Assembly (NCBI GenBank): GCA_026705295.1
Contig: JAPPBA010000078.1
Location: 1 to 64,000 of the forward strand
Reading direction: 5' to 3'
DNA length: 64,000 nucleotides
From: Candidatus Palauibacter australiensis
GTDB lineage: Bacteria > Gemmatimonadota > Gemmatimonadetes > Palauibacterales > Palauibacteraceae
Shown: piece after piece, positions 33,631-42,941 of the stretch
How positions within the stretch are numbered: the stretch's first letter is position 1
Layout: the number at the start of each line of letters is the position of its first letter
Translations under genes and position numbers: made by a program
The notes under the pieces: generated by a model
Databases searched by the model: none
Told to the model about the DNA's origin: nothing
The model's input: only the letters and a program-made list of their open reading frames with translations

Positions 33631-34986
33631 ATGAACCTCGCACCCCGCCGCGCGGACCTCGCGCGCATGATGCGTCTGGCCCTCCCGATCGTGACCGTTC
33701 AGGTCGGCATCATGATGATGGGCGTGGTGGACACGCTCATGGTCGGCCGGCTGTCGGCGACCGATCTGGCCGCCGTCGGCCTGGGAAACATCTACTTCTT
33801 CCAGATCGCCGTGTTCGGGATGGGCGTGCTCATGTCCCTCGATCCCATCGTCGCGCAGGGCGTCGGTGCGGGCGACCATGAAGCCGCCGCGCGGGGGATA
33901 CAGCGGGCGCTCGTCCTCACTCTTTTTCTGACGGCGATCACGTCCCTGCTCTTCCTGCCCGCCGCACGCATCTTCGCCCTCCTGCGGCAGCCCGCCGATG
34001 TCGTGCCGGTGGCCGGGGGCTACGCGCTGGGGTCGATCCTCGGGATGCTCCCTTTCTACGCGTTCGTCGTACTCCGGCAGAGCCTGCAGGCGATGCATCG
34101 GGTGGCGCCGATCGTGTGGACGATCGCGGGCGCGAACCTCCTGAACGCCTTTCTCAACTGGGTGCTGATCTACGGGAATCTCGGGGTTCCGCAGTTGGGG
34201 GCCGTGGGCTCGGCGTGGGGGTCTAGCCTGGCGCGCTGGTGCATGGCGGTCGCGCTTCTCTGGCTGTCCTGGCCCTCCATGCGTCCCTATCTGGGCCGCT
34301 TCCGGCGCGAGGCGCTCGACCGGCTTGCGCTCGCGCGCATGGTGCGGCTCGGCACCCCGATCGGCTTTCAGCAGCAGCTCGAGTTCGGAGCGTTCGCCGT
34401 GATCGGCGTCATGATGGGCTGGCTGGGCACCGAGGCGATGGCGGGGCACCAGATCGCGCTCACTCTCGCCGCGCTCACCTTCATGGTGCCGTTCGGGATC
34501 GCGGCCGCCTCCGCCGTGCGCGTCGGCCACGCCGTTGGACAGGAAAACATGGACGGGGCGCGCCGGGCCGCCGCCGCGGGGATCCAGCTCAGCGGCGTCT
34601 TCATGCTCGCGACCGCGGGCGCCTTTCTCGCCTTCCCGCGCTTCTGGGCCGGCCTCTACTCGCATGACGTCACGGTCGTCGCGATCGCCGCGTCCCTGAT
34701 CCCGATCGCCGGCGTCTTCCAGGTCGCCGATGGCCTCCAGACCGTCGCGGCCGGCGTGCTGCGCGGCGCCGGAGACACCTTCACGCCATTCCTCGTCAAC
34801 GCCCTCGGCTTCTGGCTGCTCGGCGTGCCGGTGAGCTACTTCCTCGCCTTCCGTGCCGACTGGGGCCCGCGCGGCCTGTGGTGGGGCCTGGCCGCCGGAC
34901 TTGCCGCCGTGGCCGTCCTCCTCTTCGCCCGCCTGCGGCAAGCCCTGGGCCGCGAGGTGCGCCGCGTCGCCATCGACGCGCCCTGA
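33631..34986 (+). CDS. MATE-family multidrug efflux pump (NorM-like)
   Basis: A 451-residue membrane protein with 12 predicted helices. Family motifs appear in both halves: IVTVQVGIMMMGVVDTLMVGR at the front, given as residues about 20-40, and LGTPIGFQQQLEFGAF with MVPFGIAAASAVRVGHAVG in the second half. It should export organic cations or drugs by sodium or proton antiport. ATG 33631 lies 143 bases from the divergent MBL-fold gene, and the two may share a control region. No neighbour specifies a substrate. Confidence 0.92.
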   Translation: MNLAPRRADLARMMRLALPIVTVQVGIMMMGVVDTLMVGRLSATDLAAVGLGNIYFFQIAVFGMGVLMSLDPIVAQGVGAGDHEAAARGIQRALVLTLFLTAITSLLFLPAARIFALLRQPADVVPVAGGYALGSILGMLPFYAFVVLRQSLQAMHRVAPIVWTIAGANLLNAFLNWVLIYGNLGVPQLGAVGSAWGSSLARWCMAVALLWLSWPSMRPYLGRFRREALDRLALARMVRLGTPIGFQQQLEFGAFAVIGVMMGWLGTEAMAGHQIALTLAALTFMVPFGIAAASAVRVGHAVGQENMDGARRAAAAGIQLSGVFMLATAGAFLAFPRFWAGLYSHDVTVVAIAASLIPIAGVFQVADGLQTVAAGVLRGAGDTFTPFLVNALGFWLLGVPVSYFLAFRADWGPRGLWWGLAAGLAAVAVLLFARLRQALGREVRRVAIDAP

Positions 34987-35076
34987 CTTTCAATCGGTCA
35001 CGGACGACTCTCTACAACGTGACCATGGCGCCGTGTGTCCGATCTAATGGATGACGGACGGCAAGCGACGGGTTCC

Positions 35077-35925
35077 ATGAGTACACGACAAAGATTCCTG
35101 CGACGGTTCCAGCTTTTCCTTCTCGCGGCCCTTCCCGGCGCCCTTTGGGGCTTCGCGCCGGCGGCGCAGGGCGCGCAGGCGGCACCGGCCGGGAGCGTTC
35201 ACTACCTGCGCTCCGTGCAGTTCGACTTCGAGGTGCCCGAGCGCATGGCGGCGTTCCGCGACCGCCTCGCGGCGCTGAACACCGCCTCAATGGTGCTCCG
35301 CTTCGACGGCGCCCGATCCATCATGATGCCGGACCCCGATGAGGAAGCGGCGCCCCCCCGCGGTGGCGCCCGCGACTCGGACCGGATGGATCGCCGCGCC
35401 CTCGGGATGGCGCTGCGGTTCAGAATGGGATCGGCCTCCCGCAGCGATCAGGAGGATGTGGTGCAGGCCTATATGGACTTCGGGAGCGGCGCCATGACGG
35501 AGACCCGCGAGTTCATGGGGCGCACGTTTCTGATCTCCGGAGACCGGCCTGCGTATGCGTGGAAGCTCGGGACCGAACAGCGCGAGTTCCTCGGTTACAT
35601 GGTGCAGCAGGCGACGGCCGTCCACGACGGATCGGAGATCGAAGCCTGGTTCACGCCCCAGATCCCGGTGCAGGCGGGCCCCGGCCAGTACGGCGGGCTT
35701 CCCGGCCTCATCCTCGTGCTTTCGGTCGACGGCGGAGACCTCCTCTACTCGGCGACCGAGGTGAACCTCGACGGCCCTGGCAACGTCGCGATCGCCCCGC
35801 CGACGGACGGGGAGATGGTCACGCGCGAGGAGTACGAGGCCCTCGTGGCGGAGAAGCTCGAGGAAATCCGGGCCACGCGCGGGGCCGGCAACCGGCGCCG
35901 TCCCTTTGACGGGGGGCTCCGATGA
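35077..35925 (+). CDS. GLPGLI-family exported protein
   Basis: A 282-residue protein with a signal peptide (FQLFLLAALPGALWGFAPAAQGA) and the defining motif GQYGGLPGLIL at about residue 210. GLPGLI proteins are typically encoded next to a TonB-type outer-membrane barrel in Bacteroidota and relatives, as here, where the barrel starts inside this gene's stop (ATGA). An acidic insert near residue 85 (DPDEEAAPPRGGARDSDRMD) is unusual. I chose ATG 35077 because earlier starts (GTG 35035, ATG 35047) only extend the part before the signal peptide. Function is unknown; it may stabilise or load the barrel. Confidence 0.82.
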   Translation: MSTRQRFLRRFQLFLLAALPGALWGFAPAAQGAQAAPAGSVHYLRSVQFDFEVPERMAAFRDRLAALNTASMVLRFDGARSIMMPDPDEEAAPPRGGARDSDRMDRRALGMALRFRMGSASRSDQEDVVQAYMDFGSGAMTETREFMGRTFLISGDRPAYAWKLGTEQREFLGYMVQQATAVHDGSEIEAWFTPQIPVQAGPGQYGGLPGLILVLSVDGGDLLYSATEVNLDGPGNVAIAPPTDGEMVTREEYEALVAEKLEEIRATRGAGNRRRPFDGGLR

Positions 35926-38807
35926 GGCGGCTCGCACGGATGGGTTCGACCCCGGCGTTTCGGTCGCGGCCGGCGCGGATTCTGACGCTGCTGGCGGCGG
36001 TGCTCGCGTTCGTGGGCCTTTCTCCCTCTCCCATCGAGGCCCAAGCGGAGTACACGGTGAGCGGCGTGATCGCCGACACGGACGGCGCGGGCCTCAGCGG
36101 CGCCATGGTCGTGGCGCTGGCGAAGCCCGACTCGGTCCTCACGCGATTCACGACCTCCAACGGCGACGGCGTTTTCGCCCTCGGAGATCTCGGACCCGGC
36201 GAATACATCCTGCAGGTCACCCTGCTCGGATACGGCACGGTGCGGCAGGACCTCTCCCTCGCCGGCGAGGACGTGAACGTCGGCACCATCAACCTCGACG
36301 TGATGGCGGTGGAGGTGGATCCGCTCGTCGTCACCCTCGACCACGTCCCCTTCCTCAACCGGCGGGATACCCTCGGCTACAACGCGCTCGCCTTCCGGAC
36401 GCGGCCCAACGCCACGGTGGAGGACCTCCTCCGCCAGCTTCCGGGCATCGAGGTCGAGAACGACGGATCGATCACGGCGCAGGGCGAAGAAGTCGAGAAC
36501 GTCCTCGTCGATGGGAAGGAGTTCTTCGGGGGAGACCCCACGATGGCGACCCAGAACCTGCCCGCCGAGGCCGTGGACCGCGTGGAGGTCTACGACAAGG
36601 AATCGGACATGGCCGAGTTCACGGGCATCGCCGATGGCGAGGAAGAGCGGACGATCAACCTTGAACTCAAGGACGAGGCGCGGTCGGGCTACTTCGGCCG
36701 CACGTCGGGCGGACTCGGGGCGGACGTGGACAACGCGTCCGCGGCGCCCGGATTCGGCGAGTCGGTGGCCGCGCGGCGGCTGGCCGGCGGCGAAGCCGGG
36801 ACGGTGGCCGGCGGGATTCCGTACGCGGGCGCCCTGTCGATCAACCGCTTTTCGCCCACGACGCAGCTCGCCCTGCTCGGGAGCGCGAACAACGTGAACC
36901 AGGCCGGGTTCGGGTGGGGCGACGCCATGTCTTTCGGCGGACGGGACTTCGGCCGCGGCGGCGGGGGCGACGACGGGCTCACCGAGACGCGCATGCTGGC
37001 GTTCAACGTCAACCACGACTTCGGCGGGAACGACGACCACTGGATCCGGACGAGCTACCGCATCAGCACGCTCGACAACTTCCAGAACGAGACGCGCCAG
37101 CAGGAGCAACTCCTCGGCACGAGCGCCTCATCCCTCGTCGACCGGGCCACGCGCACGGACACCGAGAACTCGTCGCACCGCGTCAACCTGAACTCTCAGT
37201 TCACGCTCGCCGAGGGCCACGAACTGCGGCTGCGCGGGAATCTGAACACCCGCGCCTCCCTCCTCGACCGCATCGACTTCCAGGACACGCGCTCGGGCAC
37301 GGGACAGTTTCTCACGGCCGCGGCAACGAACTACGACGTGGACAGCGATGACGTGGGCGGCGATGCCCGGCTCACGTGGCGCAAGCGGCTCGACGACAGC
37401 GGGCGGAGCCTCTTCGCGGAGGCCCGGGTGAACCTCAGCGACTCGGACCGCCTGACGAACCTCGCGTCGTCGATCGAGGGCAACGTCGAGAACCCGCGGG
37501 CACGGGTCGGCGACGTACTCCAGGAACAGACGAATCTCGGCCAGACGCTGACGCACTCCGTCCGCCTCTCGATGACCCAGCCCATGCCCTGGGAGTCCAT
37601 GCTCGAGGTCTACGGGGAGCGGAGCGCGACCGCCGAGGACGAGAACCAGTCGGTGTTCGACATCGGGCCTGACGGCCGCACGCTGAACCCTCTGCTCACC
37701 TCCGGGTTCGAGCGGACGTACAGCTATCTGCGTGGGGGTTTTCGCTTCAACCGCACGAGCGAGGCCGGGCGGCTCGTGCTCGGACTGCGCCTGCAGGGCT
37801 CGAACCTGGAGGGGACGATCCTCGACCGCAGCGAGGAGATCGCCAACGGGTACACGCACGTGCTGCCCAACGCCGAGTACCGGATGCAACTCGACGATAT
37901 GCGCACGCTCCAGTTCCGGTACTCGACATCGACGCGCGAACCGCGCATGACGGATCTCCAGCCCTTCGTCGACAACCGCGATCCGCTGCGGATCCGGGTG
38001 GGGAACCCGGACCTGCAGCCCGAATACACGCACCGCCTGCGGACGGAGTACCGTTTCTTCGACATGTTCAGCTTCGTGAACCTGTTCACGTGGGCGAACG
38101 TCAGCGTCACGACGAACGACATCGCCCAGTCCCGAACGGTGACGCAGCGGGGGCTTCAGACGATCTCGCCCGTCAACCTCGGCAGCGCATGGTCGGCGAA
38201 CGGCGGCGCGAGCTTCGGGACGCCGCTGCGCTGGATGGGCGGGCAGGTGGACCTGAACTATAGCCTGGGCTACTTCAGTTCGAACGAGTTCGTGAACCAG
38301 GTCGAGAACCGGAGCCAGTCGCTGGAGCACACGTTCGGGGTCGAACTCGAGAACCGCGCCAAGGAGGACTACGACGTGCGCGGCGGCGCCAAGCTGACGC
38401 TGAGCGACGTCAGCTATTCCCTGAACGAGGAGTTGAACGAGGACTACGTCAACTCGACGCTGTACGGGAGCGCCGACTTCTACCTCGGGGCGTGGACGCT
38501 GGGTACGGAGTTCCAGTGGCGGCTCTACGACCAGGACCTGTTCGGCCCGGGGCGGAACGTCGCGCTGTGGGAGGCTTCCCTGCAGCGCCGCATCCTCAAC
38601 GACCAGGCCGAGATCCGGCTGGTGGCGTTCGACCTTCTGGGCCAGAATCAGGGGGTGACGTACACGAACTCGCCCGGCTTCATCCAGGAGCGCCGGGTCG
38701 AGTCGCTCACGCAGTACGTGATGCTGAACTTCACCTGGTATCTCGGGAACCGCTCCATGGCGAGCGGGGGTGGCAGGGGTCGCGGAGGGGACCGGTTCCG
38801 CAAGTAG
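35922..38807 (+). CDS. TonB-type outer-membrane barrel, partner of the GLPGLI protein
   Basis: A 961-residue protein with a signal peptide ending near PIEAQ. A carboxypeptidase-like regulatory domain follows (YTVSGVIADTDGAGLSGAMV). The plug region has DLLRQLPGIEVENDGSI, NVLVDGKEFFGGDP and LPAEAVDRVEVYDKESDM, and then a large barrel. The plug is of the outer_membrane_beta-barrel/OMP_b-brl_3 sort, which lacks a clear TonB box. It forms a two-gene unit with GLPGLI. The C-terminus (NRSMASGGGRGRGGDRFRK) has an unusual Gly/Arg tail after the last strand (FTWYLG). The substrate is unknown. Confidence 0.88.
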   Translation: MRRLARMGSTPAFRSRPARILTLLAAVLAFVGLSPSPIEAQAEYTVSGVIADTDGAGLSGAMVVALAKPDSVLTRFTTSNGDGVFALGDLGPGEYILQVTLLGYGTVRQDLSLAGEDVNVGTINLDVMAVEVDPLVVTLDHVPFLNRRDTLGYNALAFRTRPNATVEDLLRQLPGIEVENDGSITAQGEEVENVLVDGKEFFGGDPTMATQNLPAEAVDRVEVYDKESDMAEFTGIADGEEERTINLELKDEARSGYFGRTSGGLGADVDNASAAPGFGESVAARRLAGGEAGTVAGGIPYAGALSINRFSPTTQLALLGSANNVNQAGFGWGDAMSFGGRDFGRGGGGDDGLTETRMLAFNVNHDFGGNDDHWIRTSYRISTLDNFQNETRQQEQLLGTSASSLVDRATRTDTENSSHRVNLNSQFTLAEGHELRLRGNLNTRASLLDRIDFQDTRSGTGQFLTAAATNYDVDSDDVGGDARLTWRKRLDDSGRSLFAEARVNLSDSDRLTNLASSIEGNVENPRARVGDVLQEQTNLGQTLTHSVRLSMTQPMPWESMLEVYGERSATAEDENQSVFDIGPDGRTLNPLLTSGFERTYSYLRGGFRFNRTSEAGRLVLGLRLQGSNLEGTILDRSEEIANGYTHVLPNAEYRMQLDDMRTLQFRYSTSTREPRMTDLQPFVDNRDPLRIRVGNPDLQPEYTHRLRTEYRFFDMFSFVNLFTWANVSVTTNDIAQSRTVTQRGLQTISPVNLGSAWSANGGASFGTPLRWMGGQVDLNYSLGYFSSNEFVNQVENRSQSLEHTFGVELENRAKEDYDVRGGAKLTLSDVSYSLNEELNEDYVNSTLYGSADFYLGAWTLGTEFQWRLYDQDLFGPGRNVALWEASLQRRILNDQAEIRLVAFDLLGQNQGVTYTNSPGFIQERRVESLTQYVMLNFTWYLGNRSMASGGGRGRGGDRFRK

Positions 38808-38832
38808 GCCGCCAGCACAGCACGAGGTCGTC

Positions 38833-39918
38833 ATGACCGAACCGACAGGCGGGCGCGTCGTCTCGCTGGACGCGTTCCGGGGCCTGACGATCGCGGCGAT
38901 GATCCTCGTCAACAACCCCGGGAGTTGGGCCTACGTCTACGCGCCCCTCGCCCACGCGGAGTGGCACGGGTGGACCCCGACCGACCTCATCTTCCCCTAC
39001 TTCCTCTTCATCGTCGGGGTCGCGCTCCCCTTCTCCTTCTCGCGCCGCCTTGCCGAAGACGCGAACCGGGGTCGGCTGTTCCGGCACGTGGTGCGGCGCT
39101 CGCTCATCCTCATCGGACTCGGGCTTGCGATGCGGGCGATTCCGGACTTCGACCTGTTCGACATGCGCCTCTACGGCGTGCTGCAGCGGATCGGACTCGT
39201 CTACTGCGCGGCGGCGGCGCTCTACCTGTGGGGGTCCGCGCGCGTGCGGTGGATCGCGGTGGGGGTGCTCCTCTTCGGATACTGGGCGCTCGTCGCGGGG
39301 GACCTGACGCCGGACGGGAATCTCGGGGCCCGCATCGACCGGTTCGTCATCGGAGACCGGCTATGGCAGGGGACGTGGGATCCGGAGGGACTCCTCTCGA
39401 CGCTGCCAGCCATCGGGACGTGCCTCCTGGGGATCTTCTGCGGCGAGTGGCTGCGGTCGGACCGCTCCGGCCGCGAGATCTCGCGCGGAATGTGGATCGT
39501 CGGCGCCTGGTTCGTCGTGCTGGGATTCCTGTGGGACACGGTGTTCCCGATCAACAAGAACCTGTGGTCGAGTTCCTACGTGCTCTTCACTGCCGGGACG
39601 GCGCTCCTCCTGTTCGGCGCCATGTACTGGCTCATCGACGTGAAGCGGCTGCGCGGGTCGTGGGTGACGCCATTGGTCGTGTACGGGATGAACTCGATCG
39701 CCGTGTTCGTCGCCTCCGGCATGCTCGCCAAGACTCTCGCCCGGATTCGGGTCGGGGGCGACGGGGGCGTACCGCTGAGCGCATGGCTGTACGAGAACGC
39801 GTTCCGGTCGTGGGCGGGCGACTACGGCGGGTCGCTCGCCATGGCGCTGGCCCAAGTCACCTTCTGGCTGGGCATCATGTGGCTGCTCCACCGCCGCGGC
39901 ACCTACATCAAGATCTGA
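38833..39918 (+). CDS. HGSNAT/DUF5009-like acyltransferase-type membrane protein
   Basis: A 361-residue protein with about ten helices that opens RVVSLDAFRGLTIAAMILVNNPGSW and continues WHGWTPTDLIFPYFLFIVGVALPFS (residues about 8-70). This is the pattern of bacterial relatives of heparan-alpha-glucosaminide N-acetyltransferase. These membrane enzymes move an acetyl group from cytoplasmic acetyl-CoA to a sugar amine on the other side. ATG 38833 with GAGG ahead is preferred over the frame's earlier start at 38770, which lies inside the barrel gene. It follows that gene by 25 bases and may be cotranscribed. Confidence 0.85.
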   Translation: MTEPTGGRVVSLDAFRGLTIAAMILVNNPGSWAYVYAPLAHAEWHGWTPTDLIFPYFLFIVGVALPFSFSRRLAEDANRGRLFRHVVRRSLILIGLGLAMRAIPDFDLFDMRLYGVLQRIGLVYCAAAALYLWGSARVRWIAVGVLLFGYWALVAGDLTPDGNLGARIDRFVIGDRLWQGTWDPEGLLSTLPAIGTCLLGIFCGEWLRSDRSGREISRGMWIVGAWFVVLGFLWDTVFPINKNLWSSSYVLFTAGTALLLFGAMYWLIDVKRLRGSWVTPLVVYGMNSIAVFVASGMLAKTLARIRVGGDGGVPLSAWLYENAFRSWAGDYGGSLAMALAQVTFWLGIMWLLHRRGTYIKI

Positions 39919-39933
39919 CCTGAGCGGGAGAGC

Positions 39934-42351
39934 CTACACTCCCGCCGCCGTGAGTTCCGCGACGACGCGTTCGGGGCGCAGGGGGATGCGGCGCATGCGC
40001 ACGCCGGTCGCGTCGTGGATCGCGTTCGCGATGGCCGCCGGAACGGTGCGGTGCGAGGGCTCGCCCGCTCCGTAGTGCGGCAGGTCCGGCCGGTTCGGGT
40101 TCGGGTCGCCGTTCACGATCGCGACATCGATCCGCTCGGGCGCGTCCCGGTGCGTGATGGTCGGGTGCGTGCGCCAGTCGACGCTCGTCACCCTCTCGCC
40201 GTCGAACTGCACTTCCTCGAACAGCGTCCGGCTGATCCCGTGCAGGAGATTCCCCTGGATCGTGTTCTCCAAGCCGTCGGGATTGATCACGAGGCCGCAG
40301 TCGTGCGCGCAGACCATGCGCTTCACCCACACGCGCCCGCTCTCCCGGTCGACCTCGACCTCCGCGACCGTGGCGACGGCCGTCTGGACGCGGTACGCGT
40401 ACGAGATCCCGCGCCCGGTGAGGATGCGCCCGCCTCCCGGCGCGCGGGGCGAGGGTCGCGGATCCCAGCCGTACGCCTCTGCCGCCGCCTCCACGACGGC
40501 GATGGAGCGGGCCCGGCGGAAGGTCGCGTCGTCCTCCGTCGTCCCGCGCAGGAGGCGGAGGCGGAACTCGACCGGGTCGGCGGTCGCGGCCGCCGCCATC
40601 TCGTCGATGAACGACTCCCCGGCAAAGGTCGTCTGCGGGCCGTTCGGATCGCGCAGGTTGCCGGTGCGGAGCGGCGTCTCGAAGGCGAGCGAGAAACGGA
40701 CGGCCCGCGTCTCCTCCCGACGGTTCGGGATGTGGTACATCTCGTCCGGGCCCCGGCCGCCGCCGGGGGACGGCCGCTCGGGCCGGATCCCCATGAGCTG
40801 GGCGATGAGGACGGTGTCCGCCTGGTTGTAGCCGACGTGCGCGTAGTTCGCGATCCGGGCTCGATAGTCGAGCGCGACCACGTCGCCGGCATCATCCAGC
40901 CCCCCGCGCAGATCGATGGCGAATGCCGGGCCCTTCGTATCCCACGCCGTCTCCTCGTGCCGCATCCACTGCACCCGGACGGGGCGGCCAAGCTCCCGGG
41001 CCAGGTACGCCGCCTCGAAGCCCGCGTCGTCCGCCGCCGTGCGCCCGTAGAGTTGCGGACCCTCCATCCAGATCACCCGCACCCGCTCCGGCGGCATGCC
41101 GAGGAACTCGGCGATCCCCGTGCGGTGGCTGTAGGGCTTCATGTCGTTCGTGTAGACCGTCATCTGCCCGTCCGAGGGGTCGGCCACGGCGTGGGCGGGC
41201 CCGATCGCGGTGTGTCCCTGGAAGGGGATGTCATAGCCGGCTTCGACGACCGTCGCCGCACCCGCCAGCGCCGCGTCGGGATCCCCCTCCACGCGGGGAC
41301 GGGGAGATGTTCCGGTCCCCGCGCCGACCGGGGTCGCGCCCCGCATGTAGTCGAACAGGTCCTCGGAGGACGGGAAGGGCGCCGTTTCCGGCTTCTCCCA
41401 TTCGAGGGCGAGGCTCTCCGCCGCTTGGATCGCCTGTTCCTCCCGCTCGCAGACGACCGCGACGTAGTTGCCCTCCCGGACGAGGCGGATGAAGCCGGGG
41501 ACGTCGCGGACGGAGGATTCGTCGACGGAGACGAGCCGCGCGCCCGCGAAGGGCGGCCGCACGTTCCGCGCGTGGACCATGCCGGGGAGTTTGACGTCGA
41601 CCGCCCACTCGAGCGACCCGTCGACCTTGGCCGGGATGTCGTACCGGGGGAGGGACTGCCCGACGATCCTCAGCTCCTGGACCGGCTTCACGTCGGCGAG
41701 ACCGGTGGTTTCGTTGACGTTCCGTCCCGTGAGGGCGACATCGAAGCGCCGGCCGCCGATCAGGTCGCCGTAGGTCGCCGTGCGGGCGGGATCGGCGGCG
41801 ACGGAGATGACCCCCTCGCTGACGGTGAGTTCGTCGGCGGGGACCTCAAAGCGCTCCGAGGCCAGCTCCAGCAGGACGCGGCGCGCTTCCGCCGCGACCC
41901 GCCGCGCCGGCAGCGCGTCACGTTCGATGGCATCGGAACCGCCCGATCCGCCCTGGTCGACCGTCATGTCGGTGCGGCCCATGACGAGCGACGCCCGGTC
42001 GTAGGCGAGGTCGAGTTCGTCGCACATCATCTGCCGCATGGCGGTCCCGGTCCCCTGCCCGCCGTCCGTCTTGCCGACGTAGAAGGTCGCCGTGCCGTCC
42101 TCGTGCACGACGAGCCAGGAGTCGAGCTGGAGGAAGTCCGGATCCGGATACGGGTTCGCCTCATCGGGGTCACGGGAGCCGTTCCGGCCGAGGCCGGCCA
42201 CACCGATGCCGCCGGCGCCGCTGAAGCCGACGCTGCTGAAGCCGAGGACGAACAGCCCCGAGGTCTTCAGGAAGTCCCGGCGGGACGTGCTTCCCTCCCA
42301 AGGGGCGAGGGCCTCGTCGACCCCCGCAGGGAACTCCGGGGCGCGCCTCAC
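39934..42351 (-). CDS. Tat-exported molybdenum hydroxylase large subunit (IorB/xanthine dehydrogenase type)
   Basis: An 805-residue protein of the aldehyde oxidase/xanthine dehydrogenase large-subunit family. It has a Tat signal ([19 protein letters not shown]), [16 protein letters not shown], the repeated molybdopterin-binding region and the catalytic glutamate motif GAGEPSHRT near the C-terminus. Length and arrangement fit the IorB (isoquinoline 1-oxidoreductase) group, which hydroxylates N-heterocycles or oxidises aldehydes. GTG 42351 overlaps the stop of the 2Fe-2S subunit gene (GTGA). The small subunit has no signal and is probably exported with this one. No medium FAD subunit is present, so a cytochrome probably takes the electrons. 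Confidence 0.9.
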   Translation of the reverse strand: MRRAPEFPAGVDEALAPWEGSTSRRDFLKTSGLFVLGFSSVGFSGAGGIGVAGLGRNGSRDPDEANPYPDPDFLQLDSWLVVHEDGTATFYVGKTDGGQGTGTAMRQMMCDELDLAYDRASLVMGRTDMTVDQGGSGGSDAIERDALPARRVAAEARRVLLELASERFEVPADELTVSEGVISVAADPARTATYGDLIGGRRFDVALTGRNVNETTGLADVKPVQELRIVGQSLPRYDIPAKVDGSLEWAVDVKLPGMVHARNVRPPFAGARLVSVDESSVRDVPGFIRLVREGNYVAVVCEREEQAIQAAESLALEWEKPETAPFPSSEDLFDYMRGATPVGAGTGTSPRPRVEGDPDAALAGAATVVEAGYDIPFQGHTAIGPAHAVADPSDGQMTVYTNDMKPYSHRTGIAEFLGMPPERVRVIWMEGPQLYGRTAADDAGFEAAYLARELGRPVRVQWMRHEETAWDTKGPAFAIDLRGGLDDAGDVVALDYRARIANYAHVGYNQADTVLIAQLMGIRPERPSPGGGRGPDEMYHIPNRREETRAVRFSLAFETPLRTGNLRDPNGPQTTFAGESFIDEMAAAATADPVEFRLRLLRGTTEDDATFRRARSIAVVEAAAEAYGWDPRPSPRAPGGGRILTGRGISYAYRVQTAVATVAEVEVDRESGRVWVKRMVCAHDCGLVINPDGLENTIQGNLLHGISRTLFEEVQFDGERVTSVDWRTHPTITHRDAPERIDVAIVNGDPNPNRPDLPHYGAGEPSHRTVPAAIANAIHDATGVRMRRIPLRPERVVAELTAAGV

Positions 42352-42872
42352 CGTCCCACCTCCCCGGCGGCCCCCGCCGGCTCATCCACGCCGTCGGCCC
42401 CGCCGTCCCCGTTCGCCATCGCCTCCGCGGCGCGCCTCACGGCGGACTGGATGCGGTAGTACGTCATGCAGCGGCAGAGGGCGCCGTTCATCCCCTGCCG
42501 GATCTCCTCGTCGCTCGGGTCCGGGTTGCGGTCGAGGAGCGCCTTGGCCGTGAGGATCTGGCCGTTCTGGCAGTACCCGCACTGCGGCACCTGCTCGTCG
42601 ATCCACGCCTGCTGCACGGGATCCAGTTCGCCGCCGGCCGACAGCCCCTCGAGCGTGACGATCTCGCCCTCGGCGCGGGACACCGGTCGCATGCACGAGC
42701 GGATCGCGCGGCCGTCCATGAGGACCGTGCACGTGCCGCACTGGCCGAGGCCGCAGCCGAAGCGGGGCCCGCGGAGGCCGAGGTCGTTCCGGAGGACGTA
42801 GAGCAGCGGGGTCGAGGGTTCCACGTCGAGCGCATGCGTCTCGCCATTCACTCTGAGCGTGACTTCGCTCAT
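42348..42872 (-). CDS. 2Fe-2S subunit of the molybdenum hydroxylase (IorA-type)
   Basis: A 174-residue ferredoxin-type small subunit. It has the plant-ferredoxin cluster [10 protein letters not shown] with a further Cys in IRSCMRPV, and the second cluster on the helical domain: QCGYCQNGQ and ALCRCMTY. Both clusters are intact. It passes electrons from the molybdenum centre in the large subunit, which is translationally coupled downstream. ATG 42872 has AAGGGAG ahead. The longer frame from 42938 only adds Glu/Val repeats. The C-terminus has a Gly/Asp-rich tail of about 20 residues. Confidence 0.93.
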   Translation of the reverse strand: MSEVTLRVNGETHALDVEPSTPLLYVLRNDLGLRGPRFGCGLGQCGTCTVLMDGRAIRSCMRPVSRAEGEIVTLEGLSAGGELDPVQQAWIDEQVPQCGYCQNGQILTAKALLDRNPDPSDEEIRQGMNGALCRCMTYYRIQSAVRRAAEAMANGDGGADGVDEPAGAAGEVGR

Positions 42873-42941
42873 CGAATCACTCCCTTCTTCAACTTCTCCG
42901 ACCTCGGCCACGACCTCGGCCGCGACCTCCGCGATCACGGC